A DNA stretch of 64,000 nt from Lymantria dispar. Lineage: Eukaryota > Arthropoda > Insecta > Lepidoptera > Erebidae. Location of the stretch: assembly GCA_032191425.1 (NCBI GenBank), contig CM063454.1, positions 15,571,501 through 15,635,500 on the forward strand, written 5' to 3'. The notes beneath the pieces were generated by a model, which did not search any database, was not told the origin of the DNA, and worked only from the letters and a program-made list of their open reading frames with translations. The position numbers and the translations under genes were made by a program. Below are positions 21,837 to 33,060 of this stretch, piece by piece; positions within the stretch are counted from its first letter, which is position 1; every line of letters starts with the position of its first letter.

Positions 21837-22099
21837 CTTTTAGGCTAAGAAAAATAGATAAATTCTACAGCATGTAGTGGTACTATGTTGGCATGCATCT
21901 ATCTACATTAGCTTGGGATATGCTACTGCCGGTAGCCGTGATACCAAAATTTTAATTAACACTTTATGACGCTTTTTAACGTAATAACCAGTTGCAGTTG
22001 AAAACATATCACTTCTGCTACTTTCATAATCTACAATAGAAGAATTCACAGCAATTGAAGAAGGGCCAGGATCACTTTTTCTTTTCGCGGGGCGCGACG

Positions 22100-22610
22100 G
22101 GGAGCGGCTTAGTCTCGTTTAGCTAGATGGCCACCCGGAGGGACAACGCCCGCCGTGACCTCACTGTTCGTTGGGCAGTTCAGTTTGAGAGGCCTCGGTA
22201 TGGTGTTTGGACCGTCGCGGCTTTCCGGCCGATACTGATTAAGTGATTGGGTCGGCGGCACGGGGTGCTTTCCTTCCGACTGGTGCAAGTATTGGATGGG
22301 CCATGGTAGCTTCGCCAAGTACTTGCACATGGTCGGAAGGAATAAGCACACCGTCCTGTCATCATTACGACTGCAACGAGGACGCAACACATTTCACGCT
22401 CGAGGTGTATGTCACGTAGTCAAAGCAGCGCCTTGAACTGCTCGACGACGTCAGGAACTGAAACGCGGTCGCCGCCTTCCGTACGGCAGTTATGTCACAG
22501 AAAAACGGGGTGGATCGTGCGTGGCAGGAACTCCTCTACGTCACGATCCGGCGACTTGGGCGGCGCAGTCGTCGTGGAAATTACGAACGTGGCGTGGCGC
22601 GTAATTAAAA
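22100..22610 (+). pseudogene. R1-A ORF2 C-terminal relic
   Basis: DNA-level match to R1-A ORF2 after the RT: TCGTTGGGCAGTTCAGTTTGAGAGGCCTCGGTATGG, then CACGGGGTGCTTTCCTTCCGACTGGTGCAAGT-like words, the zinc-knuckle region near 22355-22400 and GGCGACTTGGGCGGCGCAG at the end. Several stops and frameshifts; no 3' UTR or poly(A) follows. An old fragment. Confidence 0.75.
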
Positions 22611-22795
22611 CAAACAAAATGACAGCATGTCAACAAACTACTAATATAACGGACTAAAGTTAACGGAAGTTCAAATTTAACGGAAGTTAACAAAAGCGTT
22701 AATATTTTTTGAAGTTAACTTAAAAATTAATCCGTTAAGCAAAATGTTAACTCCGTTAATTAACGATTAATAGATTAACGAGTTAATGCCCACCT

Positions 22796-23104
22796 TTGCT
22801 AATCTAATACTACTCCAATATTCTATGTTAGTTCATAGTTTCATTTAAATTATACATAATATAACTAATTACAAAATACTAAACTCCCAAAGTATAAATT
22901 GAAATAAAATCATAGTTATTCAGTCGTATTCCGACTTGTAGACGATAATGAGAGCAGTTCGTTCAAACAATAGATTCATAAATCGGATGATCCTAATTGT
23001 AAAGGTACTGAAATACTGTACGTAAGGTTCGTTATTATTTATTTTATTCCATTGTGGTGTTCCATATTAAGAATTTGAATATTACAACAAATAACATTTG
23101 TTGC
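22796..23104. other. Anonymous AT-rich DNA
   Basis: Nothing recognised. Confidence 0.5.
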
Positions 23105-23118
23105 CTTTGCTTTTTATT

Positions 23119-25644
23119 TTTTTTTTTTTTTTTTTTTTTTTTTTGGGACTAATCCCACCACACATTCCCACCATTGTAACTCCTGTAAGCCAGGATCCAC
23201 AATGGTCTCCATAAATGACACCGAGGTTTGACCCTCAGGCAGTCCCGGGATATGATTTTAATTGTCTTGGGACCCGCAACAAATTTAATTAGAAAAGATT
23301 AAAGAGGAGGAGTTGGAAAGAGAGATTCCACTTCCCTCCCAGGCAAAGCGGGAGACAGGAAAACAAAATGACTAGTCAGCCAATAAGTAAACAGGAGTAC
23401 AGCTACGATAGCGCAGCAGTACGGCACCACGGATACGGAAGAGCTTAACGGGGCCTATATGTGAGCGTTAAGATTGATTGCTACAGTAGGTATGGCAGAA
23501 ACGCATGAACGCACGGAAATTTTCTCGAGTTGCTACAAGGTCCGTATAGTATACTACCCCACAGGTAACTTGCAAACTGTTTAACATAAGGTTACGCTCG
23601 TTTCGCCAGAGATCGCACTCCCAGAGAATGTGATGTGCTGATTGTTCATACTCGTGGTCAGATGTGGAACATTGACATAATGGTGATGGTACGAGTTTAA
23701 AAGAAAATAATTTACTTTTAAAGTTGCCATGGCCAGTTAAAAATTGGGCCACGAAGTGGTCAACCTCCAACCACACCTTCTCCAGGCGCTCCCGGATGCA
23801 TGGAAAAAATTGATAAAGATGACGACCTTTCGATGATGAATCCCATCTTTCTTGCCATTCAGTTAAAAGTTCCTCATAAACAATGGATTGTGGTGCAAAC
23901 AATCTAGCAATTTTATTTCGGTCGCGCGGTAGAAGGAAATCTGTATTCATAGTTTCCTTTGTGGTGTAATACATTGACGCTCGTCTCTGAATCTCCAAAT
24001 CAACCGGAAGTACACCCGCGAGTACTGGTAAGGCCTCGGTACTAACCGTTCTATAGGCTTTACATAAGAATATTAGGGCCAATCGTTGGCTCTGTAGTAA
24101 TTTAAGGCGAGCCGCCCCTATGGTGGCCCTATCGGCCCATACAGGTGCAGCGTAACAAATACACCCCAAATATGTGGCCATGTATATGGTTTTAAGTGTA
24201 TTAAAACGAAGGCCCCAAGTAGATGTGGATATTCTAGTAAGCGCGTAGAAATTCCGTTTCGCTTTTTCGCCTACAGTTTTATTATGTTCAATAAATGAAA
24301 AATTTTTTTCTAAGACTAGGCCGAGATAGCAAACTGATTCTTTCTTTTTGACAGTCATATTATTGAATTTTATACGCGGCGCTGATTGTAAATGTCCTTT
24401 TAATAAAAGATGATATGTTTTTTGTGGTGCGAAGGCAAGCCGGTTTCGTGTACCCCAATCGAATATATCATTGAGGCATGTTTCCGCTAATTTCTCTAAA
24501 CCATCCCTTGTGTTCGATTGTATAAGTAAAAGTCCGTCGTCTGCATAGCCGATCAGTAGACAATTTTTCGGTAGAGGTAACTCGAGAAAATCGTCAAAAC
24601 CTAAATTCCATAGATATGGACTTAATACCGAACCTTGAGGGCAGCCCATCGTCAGTGGTTTCGACACAGCATGGTGACCAAGTTTCAATTTAGTCGAGCC
24701 ATTTAAAAAGTACGACTGTATGATTTGGTAGATATTTCTATAGCAACCACGAGCCTTTAATTTAAGAAGTAGCATTGGCCACCAGGCGTTATCGAAAGCA
24801 CCTGAGATGTCCAGGAAGACACCCAGTACGTATTTAAAAACGGATGCGCTAATGACACGTCTTACCGCAACGGCCGCGTCGATAGTTGATTTGCCGTGAG
24901 TGAAGCCGAATTGTTTATGATTGAACGTTGGTCCACCCGGCAATAAACGAGGAACAATGAGACGTTCTAAGAGCTTGCCTAATGAAGGCAGTAAGGTGAT
25001 TGGTCGATATGACTTCGGGTCGTCTGGTGGCTTATCACCGCCCTTAGGAATTATACGTATATAACCGCGCCGCCATATACGAGGAAAAATGCCTTCAGTT
25101 ATGCAACGATTAAAAATTATTAACATTGAGTCGCCCGATGCTCGACTAGCTTCTTTGATCATTTTATTTGATATTTTATCTTCGCCAGCAGCCTTGTTGA
25201 GGGGAAGAGTTCTAACGGTATTCATAAACTCGGCAAGAGATGGAAGGTCAGACATAGGCGAGAGAGGTGGCTCGGCGGCCCATGCACGTATTTGTTTATG
25301 ATGTTCGCTGTCGACTGAGATGTCATCGTCTGGGATTAACGTATTTAATAAAACTTCCGTGGTCTCCTCAATACCCGTAGTGTGTTTACCGTTCACTTTA
25401 ATGTTTTGTATGTACGCTAAGTCGACTGATCGATTCGCTTTAAACTCGTGATATAGTGGAGACCATGGACCTTCACTTTCTAATCTTTCCACAATCTTAT
25501 TTAACAAAGCGTCTTTCGATTTTTCTACTGCAATCCGGTAGCAAGACTTGGCAGCTTTCAGTATAGATAGAGATTCATCAAAGGCCCTTCCTATGTTAGG
25601 TGACTTTTTAAGTTTATTATGCTTCCTGCGCGCCCTTCGTTTTT
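23119..25644 (-). mobile_element. R1-C1: young R1-clade LINE with 14-bp target duplication
   Basis: Flanked by perfect CTTTGCTTTTTATT at 23105-23118 and 25645-25658. The 3' end is a long T run (about 23119-23144) and a 3' UTR starting GGGACTAATCCCACCAC, which is shared with R1-C2 at 50766. 5'-truncated: no ORF1 or endonuclease, but the remaining ORF2 is open from break to stop. Confidence 0.93.
23468..25642 (-). CDS. R1-C1 ORF2: reverse transcriptase and zinc knuckle, 5'-truncated but uninterrupted
   Basis: About 724 codons open without a stop; no true start is expected because the 5' part is missing. Order from the N side: basic linker (EKRRARRKHNKLKK), RT finger (NKAAGEDKISNKM), SYRPITLLPSLGKLLERL, QFGFTHGKSTIDA, motif A VFLDISGAFDNAWW, GCPQGSVLSPYLWNLGFD, motif C YADDG with both aspartates, CYLGLVLEKNFSF, then C-terminal FLTGHGNF and a CQC...HHILWEC knuckle. 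It lacks the APE endonuclease that R1 elements use to nick DNA, so it is not autonomous. Translation in the cell is doubtful without a promoter or start. The open frame and perfect target copies point to a recent insertion. Confidence 0.85.
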   Translation of the reverse strand, partial: KRRARRKHNKLKKSPNIGRAFDESLSILKAAKSCYRIAVEKSKDALLNKIVERLESEGPWSPLYHEFKANRSVDLAYIQNIKVNGKHTTGIEETTEVLLNTLIPDDDISVDSEHHKQIRAWAAEPPLSPMSDLPSLAEFMNTVRTLPLNKAAGEDKISNKMIKEASRASGDSMLIIFNRCITEGIFPRIWRRGYIRIIPKGGDKPPDDPKSYRPITLLPSLGKLLERLIVPRLLPGGPTFNHKQFGFTHGKSTIDAAVAVRRVISASVFKYVLGVFLDISGAFDNAWWPMLLLKLKARGCYRNIYQIIQSYFLNGSTKLKLGHHAVSKPLTMGCPQGSVLSPYLWNLGFDDFLELPLPKNCLLIGYADDGLLLIQSNTRDGLEKLAETCLNDIFDWGTRNRLAFAPQKTYHLLLKGHLQSAPRIKFNNMTVKKKESVCYLGLVLEKNFSFIEHNKTVGEKAKRNFYALTRISTSTWGLRFNTLKTIYMATYLGCICYAAPVWADRATIGAARLKLLQSQRLALIFLCKAYRTVSTEALPVLAGVLPVDLEIQRRASMYYTTKETMNTDFLLPRDRNKIARLFAPQSIVYEELLTEWQERWDSSSKGRHLYQFFPCIRERLEKVWLEVDHFVAQFLTGHGNFKSKLFSFKLVPSPLCQCSTSDHEYEQSAHHILWECDLWRNERNLMLNSLQVTCGVVYYTDLVATRENFRAFMRFCHTYCSNQS

Positions 25645-25663
25645 CTTTGCTTTTTATTAAGAA

Positions 25664-25995
25664 CTAGCAACCCGCCCTCGCTTCGCTTCGGTTATAGGTT
25701 ATAGTCGTTTTACCCGCGTAGTTCCCGTTCCCGTGGGAATACCGGGATAAAATATAGCCTAGTTTACGCCCTGATATTATAGCTTTCCATTGGTGAAAGA
25801 ATTTTTGAAATCGGTCCAGCCGTTTTGAAGATTACCCGGAACAAACAGACAGACAGACAGACAAAAAATTTTTAATTGCTATTTTAGGCATAGGTGTCGT
25901 GCAAATAACCGTGTGAGCATGAAAAAAGCCTATTATTTTGACATTACAAACGTCTGTTTGTGAGTGTCTACTCCAATTTTATTTATTGGTATAGA
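25664..25995 (-). mobile_element. Heli-1 Helitron, first of a tandem pair
   Basis: Plus-strand CTAGCAACCCGCCC...GGTATAGA after A (25663). Its last base A (25995) is immediately followed by the next Helitron. Confidence 0.88.
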
Positions 25996-26302
25996 CTAGC
26001 AACCCGCCCTCGCTTCACTTCGGATTTCATTCGCCTTATCCGCGTAGTTCCCGTTCCCGTGGAAGTACTGCCACAAAAGATAGCCTAAGTTACTCCTTAT
26101 ATAGACAATTACAATAAAAAGTAGAATATTGTCAAAATCAGTCCAGCCGTTTTGAAGATTACACAAAACAAACAGACAGAAGAAAAATAAATTTAAACTG
26201 GTTTTTAGGCATAGGTGTCGTGCAAATAACCGTATGAGCATGAAAAAAGCCCAGTATTTTTACATTTCATACAGACACTTCAATTTTATTTAATTGTATA
26301 GA
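25996..26302 (-). mobile_element. Heli-1-like Helitron, second of a tandem pair
   Basis: CTAGCAACCCGCCC...TGTATAGA followed by T (26303). More diverged inside (GGATTTCATTCGCCTTATCC, GGAAGTACTGCCAC). Inserted exactly between the end A of the first copy and the T next to it, i.e. at an AT site. Confidence 0.88.
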
Positions 26303-28041
26303 TACTAACGTCACTCAATTGGTTTGTCTTCCCGGAACCTCTCCACTAATATTTGAATTTTATGTTATGGTATTAAAGTACAAATCGGCTTTTAAATATT
26401 ATTACGAATCGTTTGTATGGAAATATAGAAAAGTGTTGTTTTTAGACTTTTTAGGCTATTTTTTAAATTTTCTCTGCCTAAGAGCCATCCTCGTACTTCA
26501 AAGAATATTCTAAAAAAGAATTAGCGAAAACGGGTCAGCTATTCTTTGCACTTAGCAACACATTCAGCAATTTATTTTTATATTATAGAAGATTACCAAC
26601 ATATCCTGCAATCCTGTTCCATCAGGAACTAAGACCAACTATTATCACATATCTTATTATTTATTTCTTTCTTTAGAGGTCACATACGAGCTAAGATTAG
26701 GACCAAGTCTATACTGCCATAAAAGGATAAATAGCCTATATCACGCTAATCAGGTGGGTGTGCATAAAAGTTTATTTCAAATTTTTACTCATACAGTGAT
26801 GGTTCACCTCCACATCTCTAGCCACTCACATAGCTAAATAATTAATTTTATAAAATATGCTAATGAATATTTTTATTAAATATTCTATTAATATTATATT
26901 ATTATAAACAGACCAATAAGAACCAATATGTTTTACCTTCATAGGCAGTGAAATACGAAAACATAGAGTTTGTGAACAATTGGACATGAAACGGCCGAAT
27001 GAAAATTTTAGGATTTGGTAATGATCAAATAGATTTCAAGTTATCGGATTGTCAAAAATAGCTCGAAATGATTCGAGTAATATAACCTATGGTCGATGTG
27101 CCTTGTTGTTTTACAAACTTAGTTGACACGGTGGCGTGTGTCTAGATTATAGCAAAAACAAAATCATATGTGACCCTCAAAATAGTATTATACATATACC
27201 TAATAGTCGCGTAAATATCAAACATAATTAAAACCTTAATACTGTTGTGTAAATATCATTTATTTACGTATACATCTCTGTACATATTTATATAAATAAA
27301 ATAAACATTTTCCTGTATTTATTTAGTAAAGCCATCATGCCATGTTTTGTTCATGTTTGTACTTCGTAGGTAGATTTTCTTTGTGTCATCTGGTGTCTCC
27401 CCCGAGGCATTTGACCTTTCCTTTTTCTGTGTATTTTACTAATAGCCTTTTTCTTACTGACTTGGGAATTAGAGGGATGGCCTCTAGTTCTCAGAAACAG
27501 TTGTTACATAATTTATTTTTGCTTTTGACTCAGAGAATTGGAAGAGATATGTATATATAGTAAGATTAAAAATTTATTAACATCAAAGAACTTTTGATGA
27601 GTATTACATTAATTTTTAAATTTCATTATCTTATTTAAGATAAAAATAAATGTAAAATATGTAGCTACTTACGTACGTACTTACAAGTACTAAGCAGCTA
27701 CATATTTGATAAACGTACTATACATTAATACTTAGAAATTTTCCATCAGTCCATCCACATTTACTTTTGGTTATAGGCCTTCCTAAATATACCGCAATTG
27801 CCTAGCTTGCTAGACAAGTTGGCGATTATAGTTGACTGTTTTTAAAAGTACTGCTAGCTATTCTTCCCGTAATTCTTTAGCCAATTGCCGCAGAAAGATA
27901 AAGATTTGTGATATATTGCATGCTTAACTCGTGACCAAATGGAAAACTAAAACATTTCATTCAATCATTCAATAATATTGTATTGCTTTTAATGTAACAA
28001 TATATGCGAACTTCGCAAATCTACTTCAAAAATTATTCAGT
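26303..28041. other. Anonymous AT-rich DNA with SINE-L and inverted-repeat traces
   Basis: 26680-26800 vaguely resembles reverse SINE-L (TCACGCTAATCAGGTGGG). 12-bp arms AAATATGTAGCT / AGCTACATATTT lie at 27655-27666 and 27696-27707. Open frames (26319-26513, 27342-27560) show no domain. Confidence 0.5.
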
Positions 28042-28053
28042 TCATAATATGAA

Positions 28054-28285
28054 ATGATTTCTGATATTTACGCGAGCACTATATATTGTAAATAAAACTA
28101 CTTTTACGGATTTTATCGCGTTTGTATTTGAGTTATGATTAAAATCTGTAATAACGTTGACTTATTTGGATTTCAGACATCTTAGTGCGCCCGTGACCAT
28201 GGATGCTGTAAAGTGTTCGAAACGTCGGGCAATCATAAAGCAAATACAAACGCGATAAAATCCGCAAAAGTAGTTTTATTTACAA
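28054..28285. mobile_element. FB: foldback short element with 12-bp direct flanks
   Basis: Arms 28087-28130 and 28241-28284 are reverse complements over 44 bp with one mismatch; a 110-bp spacer holds GATGCTGTAAAGTGTTCG. Perfect TCATAATATGAA flanks at 28042-28053 and 28286-28297. Relatives: 32505-32605 and 47410-47905 (interrupted). Confidence 0.8.
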
Positions 28286-28297
28286 TCATAATATGAA

Positions 28298-28904
28298 TTT
28301 AATAAATATGAAATGTTTGCTTTGAATATTCAAGTTCATAAATTCAGTAACAAATTCACTATTACGATATGCAGAATTTAAACCCCAAGTGCATAACGTC
28401 ACGGCAAATTAACGTTCAGTACATAACAGTAGCGAAATAGTTGCTCTGCGTATCGAGGGCTATTCTGTGCAATAAACGTCACATGTCGGGTAGCTGTACT
28501 ATAAATCTACTGCGTTGTCGTTCCCTTCATGAATCACCCGACGAAATGCCAACTTTTCTACTACTTACATATGAAGGCAATGTTGAAATTCTTCACTTTT
28601 AAAAATAAAATACGTATTCTAGCAATGTTTAATATTGTTGTACTACAGTATTGAGAAAATAAAATTAAAATATATTAATAAAAAAAAAATAATAAGATAC
28701 CAAATTTCTGTTTCATACCCTCTTTATAAAGAAAATTGTGAAAATCACGGTGGTGACGGGTTAAAGATACAACCCTTGTCACCATCACTTATGATAGACA
28801 TAAAAATTGTCTAAGGGAATACCAGAACAGTGGGCATAACCGCTCATTTGGGCAACTCATAACATCGATGCGAGTTGGTTATTAACCAACTTGTAAAGCA
28901 ATTA
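28298..28904. other. Anonymous DNA
   Basis: 28745-28790 (CGGTGGTGACGGGTTAAAG...CTTGTCACC) has a weak resemblance to the SINE-L head. Nothing else recognised. Confidence 0.45.
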
Positions 28905-29107
28905 TGGCATTATCCTGCCACGCAGAGAGCTATATAACTATACCACGCTGGTCAGACGTGTTGGCATACGATTACATTTCGAGTTTTCCATTCTTTTCCA
29001 TCTCTTGCACAGATATCATATGCATATTATATCCCTCAGTCGTCTCTTACGACACCCACGGGTAAGATAGGGTGTGGTGGATGGTATTGTTACTTCGTCA
29101 CCACACG
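28905..29107 (-). mobile_element. SINE-L copy, tail missing
   Basis: Reverse orientation: ACCACGCTGGTCAGACGTG, a duplicated TTTTCCATTC TTTTCCATCTC stretch, GTCGTCTCTTACGACACCC, TTCGTCACCACACGG. Confidence 0.85.
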
Positions 29108-29404
29108 GAGGTAAATAATGATTATGATGAATAGTGGACATCAATAGACTGGTGTATAAAATGATAGACTAATTAGATTTAATTATCTTCAACATTTGAA
29201 AAGAATAAGTGTCAATGCAGAAACTAAAAATTTAAAGACAATCTTTATTCAAAATAGCGGAATATGGCCATTGATAGCATTGAGTTGAGCTTGATATCAC
29301 AAATTTTATTGTTTTCTTTTCTTCAACCCCTTCATTTAATACCCATATTCAGGGAGTTTGAAGATAAAATGTTATCTGTCACCTTGGACCAATAGCCAAA
29401 TAGT

Positions 29405-29635
29405 ATTTCATCGTCATCATCATCTCAGCCCAAAGAAATCCCACTGCTGGGCTCGGGCCTCCTCCACAATAAGAGAGAAATTGATTTATCGTATTAGCAT
29501 AGGGTTTTATGTCGAGCTTTCCTTTTCTCGCATAGATCTTATCTCCATATTTTATCCCGTAGTCGTCTTGTACTATACTCACGGGCAAACTACGTGTTGA
29601 TGAATTGTATTTTTGTTCCGTCACTACACGGATGA
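29405..29635 (-). mobile_element. SINE-L copy
   Basis: Reverse orientation from (CAT)n and TCTCAGCCCAAAGAAATCCC through GCTCGGGCCTCCTCCACAAT to TTCCGTCACTACACGG. Lacks the ACGCTGGTCAGAC block. Confidence 0.85.
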
Positions 29636-30129
29636 TTGTATTTAATGTGATATTACTAGATCTATATTATTCTACTCTCTTTTAATTAAAAAGGTTGAAA
29701 ATAAAAATATAATTGTGTGATGTTGCAGACTTTATCGTTTCCTAATCAAGAAACCTTTTTATTTGTTAAAATTATAAAACTAAATTATAGTTTTACCTTG
29801 CAAATTTAATCATTTCGTTTTTCTGGAAATAAAACAAGTATTATAGTAAAAAAGGCAAATGAAGTAACATTCTTAGCTATAATTTAATTTTATGAAGGAG
29901 TGTGGAAGCGGAATTACGAACACGTCAAGCTGTTTTATAACTCTCATAAAACTATAATATTTCTAATGTAATGCATAAAGTAAGTACCAAATACGAATTC
30001 ACGCAATGCAATTAAAACAAGGACGTTAGGGTAATATAACCAGTAACTAACGTTTAAAATTCTTTATTGGCAAAATTTTATCTTTGATGACATTTAATTG
30101 AATTTATTTTTGTCGAAATGAATGAAAGT
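29636..30129. other. Anonymous AT-rich DNA
   Basis: Nothing recognised. Confidence 0.5.
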
Positions 30130-30342
30130 TATTAGTTATTTTTGTGTGGTAATAGAGTAGGAATCAAACTTTCTGGCATGGATATCTTAAAAGTATTCTA
30201 AATGATACAATATGCGTACAGCATCAATGTAGAAGTAGGATAAATTGAATTAAAACCCTATACCAAACCAAATGATTTATTTTGTATTTTTCTTCTCTTT
30301 TGCGGTGAAGGACACTCAAGCTCAGCAGTGGGACGTATATAA
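30130..30342 (+). mobile_element. SINE-L relic
   Basis: Diverged head (TGTGTGGTAATAGAGTAGG), AAAACCCTATACCAAAC, and CTCAGCAGTGGGACGTATAT directly before the R1-A tail. Confidence 0.75.
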
Positions 30343-30562
30343 ATATCCCCGAGGGGGAACGTAGAGAGGAGAGGGTACCTCGCAACCGGGATATTCCGTC
30401 GGGCCGACCACTGTAGAAGACAAGAAACTCTGCACCGGTGTTTGGCCCAACGATGAAGGCGATGTACCACGGGTGGGTCATGGGGCCGCGCGCCGCCCCT
30501 TCGTCGCCCCGGGCGCAGATGGGTGGCGGGTGCGCCGACCATGGCTCACTCCTAAAAAAAAG
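30343..30562 (+). mobile_element. R1-A solo 3' tail
   Basis: R1-A 3' UTR with SL2 arms GTGGGTCATGG and CCATGGCTCAC (all positions can pair), then eight A. It ends against Helitron sequence. No clear target duplication. Confidence 0.85.
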
Positions 30563-30652
30563 GCATAGGTATCGCCAAAATGACTGTGTGAGCATAAAAA
30601 AGCCCAGTATTTTGAGATTACAAACAGACACTTCAGTTTTATTACTGATAAA
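30563..30652 (-). mobile_element. Heli-1 5'-part fragment
   Basis: GGCATAGGTATCGCCAAAATGACTGTGTGAGCAT...CAAACAGACACTTCAGTTTTATT matches the 5' block of Heli-1; the CTAG end is missing. Confidence 0.75.
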
Positions 30653-31359
30653 ACGTACTTTAAATATAAGTATTCTAAACTTTTAATAAAATTAAAAAAA
30701 AATATCATTACCGTTGTACTACAACTGGCCTCTTTACCCCATGGAATACAAACGGCGTAGAAAAAAGGTTACGAGCTGCCGGCATTCGGGATACGTCCTA
30801 TTAACATACTGGCGTTGAAGATCAGATAAGGTGAGTTTGTGAAAATTTAGTGGACGTTAGGTAATTACAGGGGTGATACGATCAAGACAACACGCCCCAC
30901 CGCGCGCTAATCTTATGTTATGCTTTCGCTCTTAACCTCTTGAGTGCGGAGATAAAATGTAAGCATACAATAGCTATGTCCGAGGCTTCGATCTCGAAGA
31001 CAGATTTGTCTATAAAAACTATTGCATAATCACCGTACAGTTTTCTAACATATATAAATATATATCTTATTTATGAAATAGCATTCGGACAATAATCTAT
31101 CTATTCATTAAGATCCATTAAGACGTTTTGGCTTGTATAATTAACAAAGAGGCATCCACTCAAACGTTTGCATTTACAAATACTAATTACAATAAAATAC
31201 ATAAAATAAAATACATGTATAAATACAGTCCTCTCTATATTTTAAAAAGAATCAGATTATTCTACAACTTGATTTATTTAATGTTTAATAATAAAAGTAC
31301 TTATTAAGTAGGCCTATGGTCATAGACAATGTATAAAAATACATTTTAATCTTTTATAT
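30653..31359. other. Anonymous AT-rich DNA
   Basis: Nothing recognised. Confidence 0.5.
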
Positions 31360-31565
31360 ATAAATTTCTTGTGAACGTGTGTATGTCACTGAACTCCTCC
31401 TAAACGGCTGGACCGATGTTGATGAAATTTTTAGTGTATGTTCAAAGGCATTGGAGAATAGTTTAGATTCACAATTGGACCCGGTAGGTAGCGCTGCTGT
31501 CGATTTCAAGGTAAATTCCTTTTATTTTATTTGAACAGAACAATGTCTGTTAAGTCAGCCAGTAG
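31360..31565 (+). mobile_element. Heli-2: Helitron-like repeat
   Basis: Second copy of the 5905-6133 repeat (GAACTCCTCCTAAACGGCTGG, GGTAGCGCTGCTGTCGATTTCAAGG), with decayed end GTCAGCCAGT. Confidence 0.6.
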
Positions 31566-32504
31566 AAATATAAAACCCAATTTATTCTGTACATTGGTCC
31601 GTAATTTTGTAATAAGCTTAAAAAGTTAGCGATTGTATACAAATAAATAAATCTCGCATTTATTTACAACCATCCGGCGTTGGCCAGACTTCGGGAATGC
31701 TTGTAGAGCGACTTAATGTTTTAATTAACCCTGATTAATCTCGACTACCAAAAAAATTCAAAAGGCATTTTTGTGTTGTTTTGGAATCAACGTCTCGGCC
31801 ACTTGTTGCCACTTCCCACGCAAGCGATCTGCATATATTTGCAGGCTCTTTCATCCTCGTATTTAGCATAAAACAAGCCCGACACAAAGTCATTATACTG
31901 TCTTGGATTTTCGAAGTACGGTTGCATAAATTTACGCCATTATCAAAATATCGTGGATGAAACAAACCGAGCGTGAAAAGGATTTATCCAGTTTAAAGTT
32001 CATTAACGCACGCAACACTTTTTGTGCATTGCTTGTTTTCAAGTTAATATTTATACATTACGAATTACGTTAGCGGCAGCCAAAGGATCGAAAAAAAAAC
32101 CAAAATTACTCTAAAACTATTTAATTAATTATAAAAATTACATAAATCTAATTAACCTAAGCTATTCGAAGTATGAATCGAGAGTGCCCTAAAACTAACT
32201 AATCTAACATAAAGCTAAAGTAGGTTGACAATCGATCGATGCTAGATCGAGAATGCATGATTTTATTATAAAACTACGTAAGTGCAATCGGTGTCAACTG
32301 CAGGGTCAGCTCTCGGATTCAGGGCGAGGTCGAAGCATTGCTTGCGTAGTTGCTGATTTACCACAATAATGAGTACATATAAAACTGCTGCTGTATCCAC
32401 GGTCTGCCTGGACTATTAATATATAACATACGCGAGATACAATTCGAGTCAATCAAAATATTTCTACGATTATTTATTTTATTAAACCTCAATTTCTAGA
32501 ATTA
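31566..32504. other. Anonymous DNA
   Basis: A minus-strand open frame at 31735-31965 (76 aa) has no recognisable domain; neighbouring frames read in short protein-like pieces, so an old coding fragment cannot be excluded. 32060-32400 is mixed-composition unknown sequence. Confidence 0.4.
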
Positions 32505-32605
32505 TTCATCATTTTTGATATTTACGCGAGTATTACATCGCGTTTATATTTGATTCGCCAATCAAAATCAAACGCAATAAAATCCGTAAAAATAGTTTTA
32601 TTTAT
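32505..32605. mobile_element. FB-family relic
   Basis: TTTTTGATATTTACGCGAG and, further on, AATAAAATCCGTAAAAATAG match the ends of the 28-kb FB element; the centre is deleted. Confidence 0.7.
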
Positions 32606-32834
32606 AATATTTTATTTTGTTTGAATTAAGTGCATCTGAATGTGTATAATCTCTGTAGTTATTTATATCTTGAGATTATATAGAATAATATGGAATATTA
32701 TACAGCCTTTAATTTTGAATCCTATTCATAGTAAAAGCGATCAATTTCAAGGAAGCTAGTTCATATTTATATGTAGTTTATAATAACCATATATACCTTC
32801 TATAATAATTAATAATCATTAATTGTCCATATGA

Positions 32835-33060
32835 TGTCAGAATAAGAATACAATTCACCACTCCTTGTCTTGCTCGTGGATCTCGGAAAAGACTACTAAG
32901 GGGTATAATATGCATATAACATCTATGAAGGAGAAGGCAAACTCGAAAAAAAATCCTATACCAACCTGTCTGACGAGCATAGTATAGTAAAGTCAATTTT
33001 CCGTCTATTGTCGAGGAGGATCGAGCCGAATAGAGGGACGTATACAAGCTCAGGTGAAAT
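32835..33060 (+). mobile_element. SINE-L copy
   Basis: AATAAGAATACAATTCACC at the head, TCCTATACCAACCTGTCTGACGAGC, and GAGGGACGTATACAAGCTCAG at the tail. Confidence 0.85.

Larger units (their letters stand above)
21438..22795. mobile_element. GTTAA-rich element with short inverted ends, hAT-like (tentative)
   Basis: Left end AGGTGGGCACAGTTATT and right end AATGCCCACCTTT are inverted versions of one another, and both sides carry many GTTAA words (21465-21560 and 22660-22785). The interior includes a minus-strand stretch (about 21890-22085) reading KRKSDPGPSS-like, of the kind found near zinc-finger regions of hAT transposases. No 8-bp target duplication is evident. SINE-L and an R1 relic lie inside. 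Confidence 0.4.

Noticed and set aside
27342..27560. Small host gene
   Set aside because: Hydrophobic chance frame in AT-rich DNA, no codon signature, no conserved motif.
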